Shown here: piece after piece, positions 38,265-49,157 of the stretch
Layout of the letters: each line of letters starts with the position of its first letter
Position numbering within the stretch: the first letter of the stretch is position 1
Assembly (NCBI RefSeq): GCF_000264785.1
Contig: NZ_AFJI01000056.1
Span: forward strand, 46,426-110,425
Direction: 5' to 3'
From: Edwardsiella ictaluri ATCC 33202
GTDB taxonomy: Bacteria; Pseudomonadota; Gammaproteobacteria; Enterobacterales; Enterobacteriaceae
Length of the DNA stretch: 64,000 nucleotides
Notes under the pieces: model-generated
The model's input: only the letters and a program-made list of their open reading frames with translations
What the model was told of the DNA's origin: nothing
Database searches by the model: none
Program-made: the position numbers and the translations under genes

Positions 38265-39611
38265 CTACAGTACGCCCTGCGCCAGCATGGCGTCGGCGAC
38301 CTTCACGAAGCCCGCGATGTTGGCGCCGCGCACGTAGTGCACCGGTCCGCTCTGACCGCCGCTGTAGTCGACGCAGGCCTGATGGATATCCAGCATGATT
38401 TGCTGCAGACGGCGATCGACCTCCTCTGCGCGCCAGCCGAGGCGCGCGGCGTTCTGTGCCATTTCCAGTCCTGAGGTGGCGACCCCACCGGCGTTGGCCG
38501 CCTTGCCGGGGGCAAACAGGACGCCGGCCGCTAAGAACAGGTCGGTGGCCTCAATGGTGGTGGGCATGTTGGCCCCTTCGGCCACCGCGCGCACGCCGTT
38601 GGCGATCAGGGTGCGTGCGGCGTCGGCATCCAGCTCATTCTGGGTGGCGCAGGGTAGCGCGATATCGACCGGTACGTGCCAAGGCTGGCGCCCCTCCTGA
38701 TAGATCAGGTCAAACTCGCGGGCGTAATCGGCGATCCGGCCATCCGGCGTCGCCTTGATCGCGCACAGGCGGGCCAGCTTTTCCGGGGTAAATCCCACCT
38801 CATCGACTACGCAGCCGTTGGAGTCTGATGCGGTAATGACCCTGGCGCCCAGCGCCATCGCTTTCTCGATGGCGTATTGCGCCACGTTTCCAGAGCCGGA
38901 AACGGCGATGCGCATGCCCTCCAGCCCCATGGCATGGCGCCGGAGCATGGCATCGGTAAAATAGACCAGCCCATAGCCGGTGGCCTCTGGGCGCATCAGG
39001 CTGCCGCCGAAGGAGAGCCCCTTGCCGGTAAATACACAGGCGGTGTTGTTGGCGAGCTTTTTCATCATTCCCGCCATATAGCCGACCTCGCGTCCGCCGA
39101 CGCCGATATCTCCCGCCGGAACGTCGGTATCAGCGCCGAGATGGCGATACAGCTCGGTCATCAGCGCCTGACAGAAGCGCATGATCTCACCGGCGCTTTT
39201 CCCTTTGGGGTTAAAATCGCTGCCACCTTTTCCCCCGCCCATCGGCAGCGTGGTGAGTGCGTTTTTAAAGGTCTGCTCAAAGCCGAGAAACTTGAGGATC
39301 GACAGATTGACCGAGGGATGAAAGCGCATTCCGCCCTTGAATGGCCCAATCGCCGAGCTGAACTGTACGCGCCAGGCCCGATTCACCTGCACCTGGTTAC
39401 GGTCATCCACCCAGCTGACACGAAATTGGATCACCCGCTCCGGCTCGATTAGCCGCTCCAGCAGGGCACTGTCGCGGTAGTGGGGGTGCTGCTGCAGAAA
39501 AGGCCACAGGGTTGTCATGACCTCACGGACGGCCTGTGCAAACTCCGGCTGATGGGGATCGCGCAGCTGGACATGCTGCATGAATTGATCGACTGATGCG
39601 AGGTGAGCCAT
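38265..39611 (-). CDS. gdhA: GdhA, NADP-specific glutamate dehydrogenase
   Basis: A 448-residue enzyme (E. coli 447). Catalytic lysine region PMGGGKGGSDFNPKGKS, dinucleotide fold AVSGSGNVAQYAIEKAM, C-terminus NIAGFVKVADAML. It assimilates ammonia by reductive amination of 2-oxoglutarate with NADPH. In E. coli gdhA lies far away, so this is a translocated copy. It converges tail to tail with the kinase gene, only 9 bases apart, with no obvious terminator. Start MAHLASVDQFMQH by family length. Confidence 0.96.
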   Translation of the reverse strand: MAHLASVDQFMQHVQLRDPHQPEFAQAVREVMTTLWPFLQQHPHYRDSALLERLIEPERVIQFRVSWVDDRNQVQVNRAWRVQFSSAIGPFKGGMRFHPSVNLSILKFLGFEQTFKNALTTLPMGGGKGGSDFNPKGKSAGEIMRFCQALMTELYRHLGADTDVPAGDIGVGGREVGYMAGMMKKLANNTACVFTGKGLSFGGSLMRPEATGYGLVYFTDAMLRRHAMGLEGMRIAVSGSGNVAQYAIEKAMALGARVITASDSNGCVVDEVGFTPEKLARLCAIKATPDGRIADYAREFDLIYQEGRQPWHVPVDIALPCATQNELDADAARTLIANGVRAVAEGANMPTTIEATDLFLAAGVLFAPGKAANAGGVATSGLEMAQNAARLGWRAEEVDRRLQQIMLDIHQACVDYSGGQSGPVHYVRGANIAGFVKVADAMLAQGVL

Positions 39612-39740
39612 AAAAACTCCTTGTTATTATTGGATTGCATTCGCTGTGTCGCAGACGTCTGTCATTAGCCTGAAAAATAGGCTGTCTGGGACTATAGCAT
39701 CGCTTCACACGGGCAGCGCAAGGAGTTTTAGCTGGAGAAA

Positions 39741-39772
39741 AAAAGAACAAAGCCCTGTGCTGTCAGGGCTTT
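39741..39772 (-). terminator. Terminator of dtpB
   Basis: On the minus strand AAAGCCCTG / CAGGGCTTT with a six-base loop, followed by a T-rich stretch (39741-39748 and beyond), 17 bases after the dtpB stop. Confidence 0.85.
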
Positions 39773-39788
39773 ATTGAGAAGAGAATAA

Positions 39789-41264
39789 TTAGGCTTTTTG
39801 GCCATCGATCGGTGTGTTCATCATCCGGTTAAGCCAGGGTACCATTGCTGCCATCACCAGCGTGACGATCAGCGTAGCGATACCGATCTTACCGAAGACG
39901 CCGGTATAGATGGGCAGGGTCTGCAGCGGATCGTGGATCCCCGCCGGGACCGCGGTGAGGGTCGCGACGTAGCCACCGAGCAGGAAGGCGGCGGCCTGGG
40001 TCAGGAACCACATCCCCAGAATAAAGCCCATCAGATACTGGGGGACCAGCGCGGCGACCATTGCCAGCCCAAGCGCGCTGATCATCAGCTCCCCGAGGCT
40101 CTGGAACAGGTAGACCAGCACCACAAACCAGGGAGAGGTTAACCCCTGAGTGTCGGCAAACCACATGCCCGCGGCAGCGGCGGTGAGGAAGCCCAGAGAG
40201 CACAGCAGCATTCCCAGGGTAAATTTGGTCGGCATGGTCATGTCGCGGCCGCGGCTGCCCAGGCGGGTGTAGATCGAGGCCAGGACCGGGCTGGCCACCA
40301 CGACCCAGAACGGGTTGAGCGCCTGGAAGCTGACCGGGTTAATGGCGAAGCCGAGCAGCTCATGGCGGACGTTATTGATGGCGAAGAAGTTAAGCGAGGT
40401 CGGCATCTGCGCATAGAGAATGTAGAACAGGACGGCTTCGACCATCAGGATGAACGCGACGAACATCCGGTTGCGCCCGGTTTTATCCTGCTTAAAGGCC
40501 TCGCGGAAGAAGAAGTACAGCACCACTGCGGAGAGGGCGATCAGCACGATGTTGGCGACGCCGACGTTGTGCATCAGCCAGGCGCAAATCGCGATCATGA
40601 CCACGGCCCCGGCCAGTACCAGCAGCAGCTTGCCATAGTTCAGCGGCTGATGATCCGGTGCTGAGCCGATGTTGCGTACCATGCCGCGGCAGGCAAAGTA
40701 GACCAGCAGGGCGATGATCAGTCCCAGGCCGCACAGGTTATAGGTCACCGCATAGCCGAAGCGCTCGGCGATGATCGGTGCCAGGGAGAGGGAGAGCAGC
40801 GATCCGACGTTGATGGACATGTAAAACAGGGTGAAGGCGCCATCCAGACGAGGATCCTTCTGCGGGTAGCATTTGGAGAGCAGGCTGGCCGGGTTCGCCT
40901 TGAACAGACCATTGCCGACGGCGATGGTCCCCAGAGCGATGAAGATCATCTCTGGTTTCAGCAGCGAGATACCGGTCATGAAGTAGCCCAGCGCCAGCAC
41001 GATGGCGCCGAGCACCATGGTGCGCTTGGTGCCCAGCAGATGGTCGCCGACGTAGCCGCCGATAGAGATCAGTCCGTAGACCAGCGCGGCAAAGGCACCG
41101 AAAGTGATGAAGGCCTGCTCCTGTGAGAAGCCCAGTTGCTTGACGAAAAAGACGGCCAGAATGCCCTGTACGCCGTAATAACCGAAGCGCTCCCACAGCT
41201 CAACGAAGAAGATCATGAAGAAGGGCTTGGGTTGGTGGAGTAAACCGGGCGCGGTGTTGTTCAT
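39789..41264 (-). CDS. dtpB: DtpB-type proton-dependent di/tripeptide transporter (POT family)
   Basis: A 491-residue POT/PTR protein (E. coli DtpB 489). Motif GFYYG-like [19 protein letters not shown] with the proton-coupling ExxER (ELWER), and a PTR2 signature around [20 protein letters not shown]. Twelve to fourteen membrane spans. It imports di- and tripeptides with protons. Start at 41264 ([16 protein letters not shown]) by homology; the frame extends to 41348. It keeps the E. coli position between rsmJ and uspA. Together with dpp the window encodes two peptide uptake routes. Confidence 0.93.
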   Translation of the reverse strand: MNNTAPGLLHQPKPFFMIFFVELWERFGYYGVQGILAVFFVKQLGFSQEQAFITFGAFAALVYGLISIGGYVGDHLLGTKRTMVLGAIVLALGYFMTGISLLKPEMIFIALGTIAVGNGLFKANPASLLSKCYPQKDPRLDGAFTLFYMSINVGSLLSLSLAPIIAERFGYAVTYNLCGLGLIIALLVYFACRGMVRNIGSAPDHQPLNYGKLLLVLAGAVVMIAICAWLMHNVGVANIVLIALSAVVLYFFFREAFKQDKTGRNRMFVAFILMVEAVLFYILYAQMPTSLNFFAINNVRHELLGFAINPVSFQALNPFWVVVASPVLASIYTRLGSRGRDMTMPTKFTLGMLLCSLGFLTAAAAGMWFADTQGLTSPWFVVLVYLFQSLGELMISALGLAMVAALVPQYLMGFILGMWFLTQAAAFLLGGYVATLTAVPAGIHDPLQTLPIYTGVFGKIGIATLIVTLVMAAMVPWLNRMMNTPIDGQKA

Positions 41265-41478
41265 TGTGGTTGATCTCAGATTATTGTTATGTCGCGAAAA
41301 GGGTCGGCGGGGCCTGTCACCCCACGATCTAATGAAACAGAATGCCATTTTATAAGCAGATAGGCTGCATTAAATGCGGCATAAATGATTATTTTATGGT
41401 TTATTATTTTGAAATGGTGCGATTTTGTTGGCGAATCACACTATCCTGAAGAACGGTTGGGGGTATGCTGTGGCCAAA

Positions 41479-41512
41479 ATAAAAAACGCCGACGCGTAGA
41501 GACGCGCCGGCG
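41479..41512 (-). terminator. Terminator of uspA
   Basis: On the minus strand ACGCCGGCGCGTC / GACGCGTCGGCGT (one mismatch region) then six Ts, about 34 bases after the uspA stop. Confidence 0.85.
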
Positions 41513-41545
41513 TGATAAAGCAACCGCGGGACGATCGACGTGAAG

Positions 41546-41983
41546 TTAGTCGTCCCCTTCATCCTTCAGCGGGACGATCAGCATGTCGATATGAACGGTA
41601 TTAATCAGCTGGCGGGCGGAGGACATCAGCTTGCTCCAGAAGTCCTGATGATGACCGCACAGGACTAAGTCCATATCGTATTTCTTGATGGCGTCGACCA
41701 GCACCTGACCAAGATCGCCGCTGCCGCTCAGGGTTTCGGTAATCGGATAGCCCGCGTTTTGCGACAGCTCGGTCAGGGCATGGTGCGTTTCATCGGAGAT
41801 ACGTTTTTGCATATCGCCCAGATTAACGTCGATCAGGCCGGTATACAGATCGGAATAGTTGACGTCTACGTGGATCAGCGAAACCATGGCATTGTAGGGG
41901 CGCGCCATGGATACGGCTTTTTCGACCAGTATGTTACTTTCCGGAGAAAGGTCTACAGCAACCAGGATGTGTTTATAAGCCAT
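41546..41983 (-). CDS. uspA: UspA, universal stress protein A
   Basis: A 145-residue protein of the UspA fold (E. coli 144), starting [16 protein letters not shown]. It lacks the G-2x-G-9x-G(S/T) ATP-binding pattern, as the UspA subclass does. It is a cytoplasmic stress protein made on growth arrest. It diverges from uspB over a 598-base intergenic region. Confidence 0.97.
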   Translation of the reverse strand: MAYKHILVAVDLSPESNILVEKAVSMARPYNAMVSLIHVDVNYSDLYTGLIDVNLGDMQKRISDETHHALTELSQNAGYPITETLSGSGDLGQVLVDAIKKYDMDLVLCGHHQDFWSKLMSSARQLINTVHIDMLIVPLKDEGDD

Positions 41984-42581
41984 AATATAGCTCCTTCCTA
42001 AAGCCGATTAACGGTGATTACAGGTTTCGTCCGTCCCGGTGGGCGCGCTGGCGATGCCTGTATGTTAGCACTGTCCGGACAGCGAGATGTGTCGTGCGGC
42101 TCACAGGGTAGTTTTTTGTATGACCATCCCGGAGAAGACCGTGACCGGAGTCAGTTGTAAACGCTGCCCCACGACTGCAGGACCGCGTCAGGTAACATAG
42201 TTAACCCATTTTTTATAAGGATCGCCGCAGGGTAAATCAAGTACTGTTTCCCTATTACGCGGAAAAGTTGATTTATCCCCGGAATCCCCATATCCATGAT
42301 GTTATTTTTGTGGTTGTTTTCATGAATATATAATGAAATCTATAACCTATAGCGTAGAGAACTCCGGCGTGCCATGTAATATATAAATAAATTTTGTGAT
42401 CTCTGTACGGTTTGTCGCCAGATTTCCTACACTAAGTACAGGAGAGCCCGCCCGCCGTGGCTCGCCGTCTCTTCATAACAACACCGTGCGCGGGGCAAGT
42501 CAGCTACGTCGGCGTTGTCTGTCTGGATAGGGTGTCCACGGCACGGAGGTTATGCCGTGAGGATGCCGGGAGGGGGAAACC
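41984..42581. other. Divergent uspA/uspB regulatory region
   Basis: About 600 bases without a gene. The middle part 42200-42400 is AT-rich and includes a TATAAT-like stretch near 42328. A sigma-S-type -10 near 42427 is listed separately. No recognised operator. Confidence 0.5.
42404..42433 (+). promoter_or_regulatory. Candidate sigma-S promoter of uspB
   Basis: CTACACT at 42427-42433, followed by AA, fits the sigma-S-preferred -10 (CTAYACT). A poor -35 (TGTACG, 42404-42409) lies 18 bases before. uspB is RpoS-dependent in E. coli. Confidence 0.45.
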
Positions 42582-42917
42582 ATGATTAATACCGTCGCGT
42601 TATTTTGGGCGTTGTTTATTGTGTGTGTGGTCAACATGTTGCGCTATTACTCCTCCCTGCGTGCCCTGCTGGTGGTACTGCGTGGCTGCGATCCGCTGCT
42701 GTACCAGTACGTGGATGGCGGCGGCTTTTTTACCAGCCACGGGCAGCCTGGCAAACAGCTGCGCCTGGTGCGCTATATCTATGAGCGCCGTTACTGCGAT
42801 CACCATGACGGGGAATTTATCCGTCGCTGCGAGCGTCTGCGCCGTCAGTTTATTCTGACCAGCGCTCTGTGTGGCCTGGTGGTGGTCGCATTGATTGCAC
42901 TGATGCTCTGGCACTGA
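42582..42917 (+). CDS. uspB: UspB, universal stress protein B
   Basis: A 111-residue two-span inner-membrane protein, the same length as E. coli UspB and alike throughout ([33 protein letters not shown]). Membrane segments at about residues 3-20 and 88-108. In E. coli it is RpoS-induced and affects ethanol tolerance in stationary phase. GGGAGGGGG lies just before the ATG. Confidence 0.96.
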   Translation: MINTVALFWALFIVCVVNMLRYYSSLRALLVVLRGCDPLLYQYVDGGGFFTSHGQPGKQLRLVRYIYERRYCDHHDGEFIRRCERLRRQFILTSALCGLVVVALIALMLWH

Positions 42918-42924
42918 GGGTAAA

Positions 42925-42944
42925 CGGGCGTTGCCTAACGCCCG
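42925..42944 (+). terminator. Hairpin after uspB
   Basis: CGGGCGTT / AACGCCCG with a GCCT loop, seven bases after the uspB stop. Only a short T-containing tail follows. Confidence 0.6.
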
Positions 42945-43146
42945 GGATTGTTACAGGTCGGAGAAGAGCCTCTCATGGTGGGATACGATAACCATGTCAA
43001 CCCAGCGTCGCCTGCTAAACCTACTCCTTAGCACCTAGGGCGGCCTGCGCACATCATTCACTCTTTCAGGGCCGTCGGATGGCGGCCCTATTGCAGATAC
43101 CCTCAAGACGAATGTCGGCGATCCGTAATTCAATCGGATCGATGTT

Positions 43147-43545
43147 ATGAGTCAAATGTTAGCCAGCGGCCAGACGGCCGAGCACGGTCCCCAGTGGTCA
43201 TCGAGGGTGGGGAATATCCCAGCCGCCGCCGGATCGGCGATTGGTATCGGCACCATCTGAAAATTTCCCGATGTGGCGGCCACCACCTACAGCGCCTATC
43301 TGCCGGGCCGTCGCGGCGTGGCCTGCTCCAGTCTGTGGGTGGTGGCACTCTCCTGCCTGGTGTGCGTGTTGGCCGGGCTGATAATTTTTCCCGCGCTGAG
43401 CGCGGCCAGGCTGGATCCCAGCGCCGGGCCAGGGCTGGCTTTTATGACGATGCCGGTGCTCTTTTCCCATCTGCCATTTGGCAGCCTGTGGGCGCTGGCG
43501 TCTTGCGTACTACTCCCGGGGTGGGCGTACGCTGCTTGATTGGCT
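43147..43545 (+). pseudogene. Neurotransmitter:sodium symporter (NSS family) remnant
   Basis: Starts at ATG 43147. Early codons read WSSRVGNIPAAAGSAIGIGTI, resembling the TM1 signature W-[ST]-R-x-G-F-x-x-A-x-x-G-x-A-[IV]-G-L-G-N of NSS proteins. The next codon, normally Trp, is TGA (43258-43260), followed by KFP. A large deletion then joins to a late segment: YSAYLPGRRG, VCVLAGLIIFPALSA and LDPSAGPGLAFMTMPV, which match TM7-TM8 of the family. It stops at the edge of an IS3-type remnant. About 130 of some 450-500 codons survive. The former substrate was probably an amino acid. Confidence 0.72.
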
Positions 43546-43551
43546 GGACTT

Positions 43552-44385
43552 TATGACATCTAACCTAATGTCGGCAACCCAGACCTGCTCCAGCTTAAGG
43601 GTAGTAACCTGTCCGGGGCCGGGTTTCAGCGGATTCGGATGCCGGTAAAACCGACGATGGCTGTTGGTGGTTTTGTGATATGCCCGTTTCATCGGTATCA
43701 GGAGCCGGTGTTCATCCAGTAGGGTAAACAAGCGGTCCCGCCCGATATTCAGCATTCTGTCGGCCTGATTGTTCAGTAGATAGTGCAGTCTACACGTACC
43801 AATTTGTGGCTGATTTCTCTGAATATGGTAAATAAAATCAATGAAATGAATATTACTCCCCAGTCATTTATTGTACCTGCCCTTGTCCTGATACCAGGCC
43901 TGTCTGCTGTGCCCCTGGAGCTGGCATGCGCGCGTAACGGTTATTTTTACGGCCTGACTTTGCGCGAAGACCTGCCGGGCCACTTTTTTACCATGCTCAC
44001 CTTGTCATCGTTTTCAGGACGTTGATAACCGACTAAAAAAATTAGCTTTCTGATTTACCAGCTTCAGTTGCTCTTCCTGTTCTTTGATTCTTTGCTCGGG
44101 TGTGAGTGAGGGATTTGTCTGTGTCACAGGCAGTTTCCTCTTCGCTAGGTCAGGGAGCCCAAGGTCCAGTCAAGCCGGCCATATTTACGCGACGAGACAA
44201 GAACGGTGGCGCGTCCCTGAATACCGTATCGTTGCTGGACCTGTTTATAGGTCATCTCGCCTTTTTCGACCTGCTCAACAACGGCTATCTTAAAGGATAG
44301 AGGATAATCACGTTGGGTACGTTTGAATCAGTCATTATCACGTTCTCCAGATTTTAGTCAGCAACGTGTCAACGCTATTCAGGAC
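43552..44385 (-). mobile_element. IS3-family insertion sequence remnant
   Basis: Minus strand. OrfA starts near 44335; it reads VVEQVEKGEMTYKQVQQRYG and then GRATVLV, a helix-turn-helix of IS3 OrfA, and is broken at about codon 50. A leucine-zipper-like stretch (PEQRIKEQEEQLKLVNQ) appears near 44090. OrfB fragments follow: RDRLFTLLDEHRLLIPMKRA, HRRFYRHPNPLKPGPGQV and LEQVWVADI, the last being the first catalytic-core motif. The element then ends at about 43552, so the DDE domain is missing. Several frameshifts and stops make it inactive. The outer end near 44385 is TGTCCTGAATAGCG on the minus strand. Confidence 0.75.
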
Positions 44386-44397
44386 AGGTCAATTACC

Positions 44398-44427
44398 AAA
44401 AAAAAGCCCGCATTTGCGGGCTTTTTT
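44398..44427. terminator. Bidirectional terminator downstream of pitA
   Basis: GCCCGC / GCGGGC with a four-base loop, an A-run on the left and a T-run on the right, so it works in either direction; 17 bases after the pitA stop. Confidence 0.88.
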
Positions 44428-44443
44428 ATCGTTTAACGGACCG

Positions 44444-45940
44444 TTAGACCACGAAGGTGAGCGCCAGCCAGTACAGCAGGCTGGAGATGATGATTGCCAT
44501 GGGCAACGTCAGTACCCAGGCCAGCAGGATGTTCTTCACCGTTTTGCCCTGTACGCCGCCGCCGTCGACCAGCATGGTGCCGGTGACTGCAGAGGAGAGT
44601 ACATGGGTGGTGGAGACCGGCATCCCGGTGTAGCTGGCCACGCCGATGGAGACCGCGGCGGTCATTTGCGCGGAGACCCCCTGCGCGTAGGTCATCCCTT
44701 TCTTCCCGATCTTTTCGCCGATGGTGGTGGCGACGCGGCGCCAGCCGACCATGGTGCCCAGTGACAGAGCCAGGGCAACGGCGACGATGATCCACATCGG
44801 AGCATATTCCACTGTCGCCAGCAGATCTTTACGCAGATCGGTCAGGAAGCGCTTATTGGTTTCGCTGGTTTCCGGCAGTTTGGCCACTTTACCTGCCGTA
44901 TCGGCGACGCACATCAGCAGGCGGCGCATATGGCTGCGCTGATCGACGCTCAGCTGATCGTAGCTTTGCAGATCGGTCAGCATGCCCTGCGCACTGGCGA
45001 TGGCGACCTGGGCACGGGCAGGGTCGCAGTGGAATATCTTGGCGCCTTTGACATCTTCGTTGGCCGGGACTTCCGGTTCCGCGCTGATGACGTGGCTCAG
45101 CTCAGCCTGATGCCGACGATAGTATTGATCCAGGTGGGTAATGGCATCGCGGGTACGGGCAATATCGTATCCCGTCGCGTCCATGTTCATCACGAAACCT
45201 GCCGGGGCGACACCGATCAGTACCAGCATCAGCAGGCCGATCCCTTTCTGCCCATCGTTCGCGCCATGGGAAAAGCTGACACCGATAGCCGATATGATCA
45301 GGGCGATACGGGTCCAGAACGGTGGCTTACGTTTGCCGTCGATCTTTTCACGCTCGGCCGGAGTCATATGAATACGGCGACGTTTTTTGGTTCCACTCCA
45401 GTAGCGGCGTAGCATCCAGACTATCATACCGGCGAGCAGCAGGCCGACGATCGGCGAGATGATCAGTGAGAGGAAGATCTCAATCATCTTCGGTATGTTA
45501 AGCGCATCCATCACGGAGGTATGGGTCATGAGCGCGTTGGTCAGCGCGATACCGATGATGGCCCCGATCAGGGTGTGGGAGCTGGAGGCCGGCAGACCGA
45601 AATACCAGGTTCCCAGGTTCCAGATGATCGCCGCCAGCAGCAGGGAGAACATCATGGCCAGCCCATGGGCGGAGCCCACGTTCAGCAGCAGGTCGGTCGG
45701 CAGCAGGTGAACGATGGCATAGGCCACGCTCAGGCCGCCCAGCATGACGCCGAGGAAGTTAAAAATACCGGACATTACCACGGCGATCTGCGAACGCAGC
45801 GCACGGGTGTAAATCACGGTTGCGACCGCATTGGCCGTATCGTGGAAGCCGTTGATGGCTTCGTAGAACAGCACAAAGAGCAGCGCGAGGACTAACATTA
45901 GGCCAGTATGGAAATCTAGCCCTGCAAAGAGATGTAGCAT
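44444..45940 (-). CDS. pitA: PitA, low-affinity inorganic phosphate transporter
   Basis: A 498-residue PiT-family carrier (E. coli PitA 499). The duplicated family signature is present: [18 protein letters not shown] near the N-terminus and [18 protein letters not shown] in the middle. About ten membrane segments and a large cytosolic loop. It imports metal-phosphate complexes with protons and is a major route for phosphate and Zn/Mg entry. Start [13 protein letters not shown]. The IS3 remnant lies between its 3' end and uspB. The 285-base gap upstream toward mgtB carries its promoter and nothing else recognised. Confidence 0.95.
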   Translation of the reverse strand: MLHLFAGLDFHTGLMLVLALLFVLFYEAINGFHDTANAVATVIYTRALRSQIAVVMSGIFNFLGVMLGGLSVAYAIVHLLPTDLLLNVGSAHGLAMMFSLLLAAIIWNLGTWYFGLPASSSHTLIGAIIGIALTNALMTHTSVMDALNIPKMIEIFLSLIISPIVGLLLAGMIVWMLRRYWSGTKKRRRIHMTPAEREKIDGKRKPPFWTRIALIISAIGVSFSHGANDGQKGIGLLMLVLIGVAPAGFVMNMDATGYDIARTRDAITHLDQYYRRHQAELSHVISAEPEVPANEDVKGAKIFHCDPARAQVAIASAQGMLTDLQSYDQLSVDQRSHMRRLLMCVADTAGKVAKLPETSETNKRFLTDLRKDLLATVEYAPMWIIVAVALALSLGTMVGWRRVATTIGEKIGKKGMTYAQGVSAQMTAAVSIGVASYTGMPVSTTHVLSSAVTGTMLVDGGGVQGKTVKNILLAWVLTLPMAIIISSLLYWLALTFVV

Positions 45941-46190
45941 ATGCGTTACGCCAGTTTGTGGACATGAACGCGGCGCATTATCGGCGAGAAGGCTGGGTGG
46001 GGAAAAGTAAAATATGCCGTTTTTTTGATTTGTTGGCGATAAAAGTGGGGGGGAAGTTAAGACTACTCTTAGTATTTCATAAAGTTATAAGAATTATGCT
46101 GCTAAAAATATTTTATAAGATGATTTGTTTTTCTATGGCATTTCCTTGTTTATCAGTATGCTCCCGGCGTTTTTTTACCCGGGGGCTCGC

Positions 46191-46218
46191 GGAGCGCTGC
46201 GTGATATCGCAGCGCTCC
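46191..46218 (-). terminator. Hairpin after mgtB
   Basis: An 11-bp perfect stem GGAGCGCTGCG / CGCAGCGCTCC with a six-base loop begins 8 bases after the mgtB stop codon. There is no T-run directly after it on the minus strand. Confidence 0.7.
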
Positions 46219-46225
46219 ACTGGGA

Positions 46226-48937
46226 TTAGAACCACTGACCGAAGCGGTGAATATAGAAACGCTTCATCAGTTGCGTCAGAACACAGTAGCTCATCAGGAT
46301 GGCGACCAGCCACGGAAAGTAGGCCAGCGGCAGCGGCTGCAGGCCGATAAAATGTCCCAGCGGCGAGAAGGGGATATAGATCCCGAGTACGATGATGATC
46401 CCGGTGGTCAGCATTACCGGCAGGGCGGCGCAGCTTTGAATGAACGGGATCTTCTGGGTGCGCAGCATATGCACGACCAGCGTCTGCGACAGCAGTCCTT
46501 CGATGAACCAGCCAGACTGAAACAGCGACTCATGAGCAAGACTGTTGGCAGAGAACACATACCACATCAGGGCATAGGTGGCGATATCAAACAGGGATGA
46601 GGTCGGCCCGATCCACAGCATAAAGCGCCCGATGTTTTTGGCATCCCATTTGCGCGGCTTGCGCAGGAATTCCTTGTCCATCCGGTCCCACGGCAGGCTC
46701 ATCTGCGACAGATCGTACAGCAGGTTCTGCAGCAGCAGCTGAATGGCCAACATCGGCAGAAATGGAATGAAGGCGCTGGCAACCAGCACAGAAAATACGT
46801 TGCCGAAGTTAGAGCTGGCGGTCATGTTCAGGTATTTGATGATATTGCCAAAGGTCTCACGCCCGGTGATCACCCCTTGCTCCAGCACCATCAGATCCTT
46901 CTCCAGCAGGATGATATCCGCCGACTCTTTGGCGATATCCGTTCCGGTATCGACGGAGATACCGACGTCGGCGTCACGCAGCGCCGGCGCGTCGTTGATC
47001 CCATCGCCAAGAAACCCGACGGTGTGGCCATTATTCTGCAGCGCTTTGAGTACCCTGGATTTTTGCAGCGGGCTCAGCTTGGCGAATACGGTACGCAGCT
47101 CCACCTCCTGCGCCAGCTGTTGGTCGTCCATATTTTCGATATCGCTGCCCAGCAGGATCTCTCCCGGTATCAGCCCCACCTCCTGACAGATCTTACCGGT
47201 GACGGTCGGATTATCGCCAGTCAGTACTTTGACCACGACGCCGTTTTCGCGCAGCGCGTCAAGGGCGGTGGCGGCGGACTCTTTCGGTGGATCCAGGAAG
47301 GTCAGCAGACCGCACAGGGTCAGATCGCGTTCGTCGGCAATGCTCAGGGGAAACGCACAGCCATCGTGACCGAGATCGCGGGTACCGAGCATCAGCACGC
47401 GAAATCCCTGGCGGTTATACCCCTCTGCCAGCGACTGCAATGCGGCGCGGCGTGCCTCATCCAGCGGCTGTACCTGACCGTGATCTTCAATGTGGCTGGC
47501 AATGGCCAGCATCTCTTCGACGGCGCCCTTACAGATCAGCGTATGGTTCTGCTGCTCATCGCTGATTACGATAGAGAGGCGGCGTCGGCTGAAGTCAAAC
47601 GGAAGCTCGTCGACTTTGCTGTAGCCGGCCATCGCCTCAATGGCCGGTTGATCCTGGCCGCAGCGGATCACCGCTTTGTCCATCAGGTTTTTCATGCCGC
47701 TCTGGTGATAGCTGTTCAGCCAGGCCAGCTGCAGGACGCGAGGGTTTTCGACACCCTGGGGATCCAGATAGTGCTCAAGAATAATGCGATCCTGGGTCAG
47801 GGTGCCGGTCTTATCGGTGCACAGTACGTCCATGGCGCCAAAGTTCTGGATGGCGTTGAGGCGCTTCACGACCACCTTACGCCGCGACATGGTGATGGCA
47901 CCTTTGGCCAGGTTAGAGCTGACGATCATCGGCAGCATCTCCGGCGTGAGTCCGACGGCGACAGCCAGGGCAAACAGCGCGGCATCGGTCCAGTCGCCTT
48001 TGGTAAAGCCATTGATCAGTAGCACGATCGGCACCATGACCAGCATGAAGCGGATCAGCAGCCAGCTGACACTGTTGACGCCGCGGTCAAAGGCGGTCTG
48101 CGAGCGGGTGCCAACGATGGACTTGGCCAGCGATCCGAAGTAGGTGCGGTTGCCGGTGGCGACCACGACTGCCCGGGCCGTACCACTGGAGACATTGGTG
48201 CCCATCAGGCAGACGTTGGCCAGCTCCAGCAGGCTGCCTTCGGTGCCGCAGGGTTTGCTGGACTTTTCACGCACGCTGGCGGTCACGTCATATTTTTCGA
48301 TCGGCAGAGACTCCCCGGTCAGCACGGCCTGGCTGATAAACAGGTCGCGCGACTCAATCAGCTTCACGTCGGCCGGTACCATATCGCCAGCGGAGAGCAG
48401 AATGATGTCGCCCGGCACCAGTTGTTGCATCGGTATCTCGTGGCATTCGCTCTGGGCAAACGGATGGGCACGACGCAGCACGGTTGCTGTGGTACGTACC
48501 ATGGATTTCAGCGCCTCGGCGGCCTTATTGGTGCGGAACTCCTGCCAGAAGCGCAGCAGTCCGCTGAGGGAGACCATCACCAGAATGATGATCACTCCGG
48601 CCAGATCGGTCGGCTCACCGTGACGCAGCGGGAGCCAGTAGTCGGTGAAGAAGCTGATCAGCGCCAGCGCGATCAGTACATAGATAAAGGGGTTGTTAAA
48701 TGCCATGAAGAACTGAATCAGTGCCGGTGGCGCCTTATCATGGGCAACCTGGTTGGGGCCGTGCAGCTGTAGACGGTCGCGGGCGTCGTCCTCTTCCAGC
48801 CCCAATGTATTGGCGGAGAGGTTGGCCAGCGTGGCGTCCAGGCTGACGCGTGCTTCATCGGCGATAGCGTGGCGTTTTTTCTGCTTTTCCCGGCGGCTGT
48901 CAAGAGCCTCGGTGTTTTGATCGATCATCTGAGTCAT
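46226..48937 (-). CDS. mgtB: MgtB, Mg2+-importing P-type ATPase
   Basis: A 903-residue P3B ATPase, closer to Salmonella MgtB (908) than to MgtA: shared stretches include PPALIQFFMAFNNPFIYVL, FITDYWLPLR-type STDYW, VSLSGLLRFWQEFRTN and the ending MKRFYIHRFGQWF. Phosphorylation motif DKTGTLTQD, TGES at the actuator loop, hinge GDGINDAPALRDADVG. Ten membrane spans. It imports Mg2+ down its gradient when Mg2+ is scarce and is PhoP-controlled in Salmonella. Here mgtC is not next to it. Upstream runs an approximately 490-base leader with a PhoP-like box. Confidence 0.95.
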   Translation of the reverse strand: MTQMIDQNTEALDSRREKQKKRHAIADEARVSLDATLANLSANTLGLEEDDARDRLQLHGPNQVAHDKAPPALIQFFMAFNNPFIYVLIALALISFFTDYWLPLRHGEPTDLAGVIIILVMVSLSGLLRFWQEFRTNKAAEALKSMVRTTATVLRRAHPFAQSECHEIPMQQLVPGDIILLSAGDMVPADVKLIESRDLFISQAVLTGESLPIEKYDVTASVREKSSKPCGTEGSLLELANVCLMGTNVSSGTARAVVVATGNRTYFGSLAKSIVGTRSQTAFDRGVNSVSWLLIRFMLVMVPIVLLINGFTKGDWTDAALFALAVAVGLTPEMLPMIVSSNLAKGAITMSRRKVVVKRLNAIQNFGAMDVLCTDKTGTLTQDRIILEHYLDPQGVENPRVLQLAWLNSYHQSGMKNLMDKAVIRCGQDQPAIEAMAGYSKVDELPFDFSRRRLSIVISDEQQNHTLICKGAVEEMLAIASHIEDHGQVQPLDEARRAALQSLAEGYNRQGFRVLMLGTRDLGHDGCAFPLSIADERDLTLCGLLTFLDPPKESAATALDALRENGVVVKVLTGDNPTVTGKICQEVGLIPGEILLGSDIENMDDQQLAQEVELRTVFAKLSPLQKSRVLKALQNNGHTVGFLGDGINDAPALRDADVGISVDTGTDIAKESADIILLEKDLMVLEQGVITGRETFGNIIKYLNMTASSNFGNVFSVLVASAFIPFLPMLAIQLLLQNLLYDLSQMSLPWDRMDKEFLRKPRKWDAKNIGRFMLWIGPTSSLFDIATYALMWYVFSANSLAHESLFQSGWFIEGLLSQTLVVHMLRTQKIPFIQSCAALPVMLTTGIIIVLGIYIPFSPLGHFIGLQPLPLAYFPWLVAILMSYCVLTQLMKRFYIHRFGQWF

Positions 48938-49157
48938 AGTGCGCTACTCATTGGCTTTTTTTGAGCACACCCCTGCCGCCCGGCAAAAGGTGTCTGTACG
49001 TTACGTGTGAGGCGTAGGGAAACGTTGGGCGCGGCGCATCTTGCGTCGTTACACGCAGCGTTTCAGGTTAGCAACGGCATAATGTACGCCGCGGCGAAGC
49101 TTATTCGCCCGGAGGAAACAGTGCCTGTGTATAAAACAGCATGATAACTGTCCGCAT

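Noticed and set aside
46877..48022. Long plus-strand open frame opposite mgtB
   Set aside because: Mirror frame of a strongly conserved ATPase gene; no start context or family resemblance.
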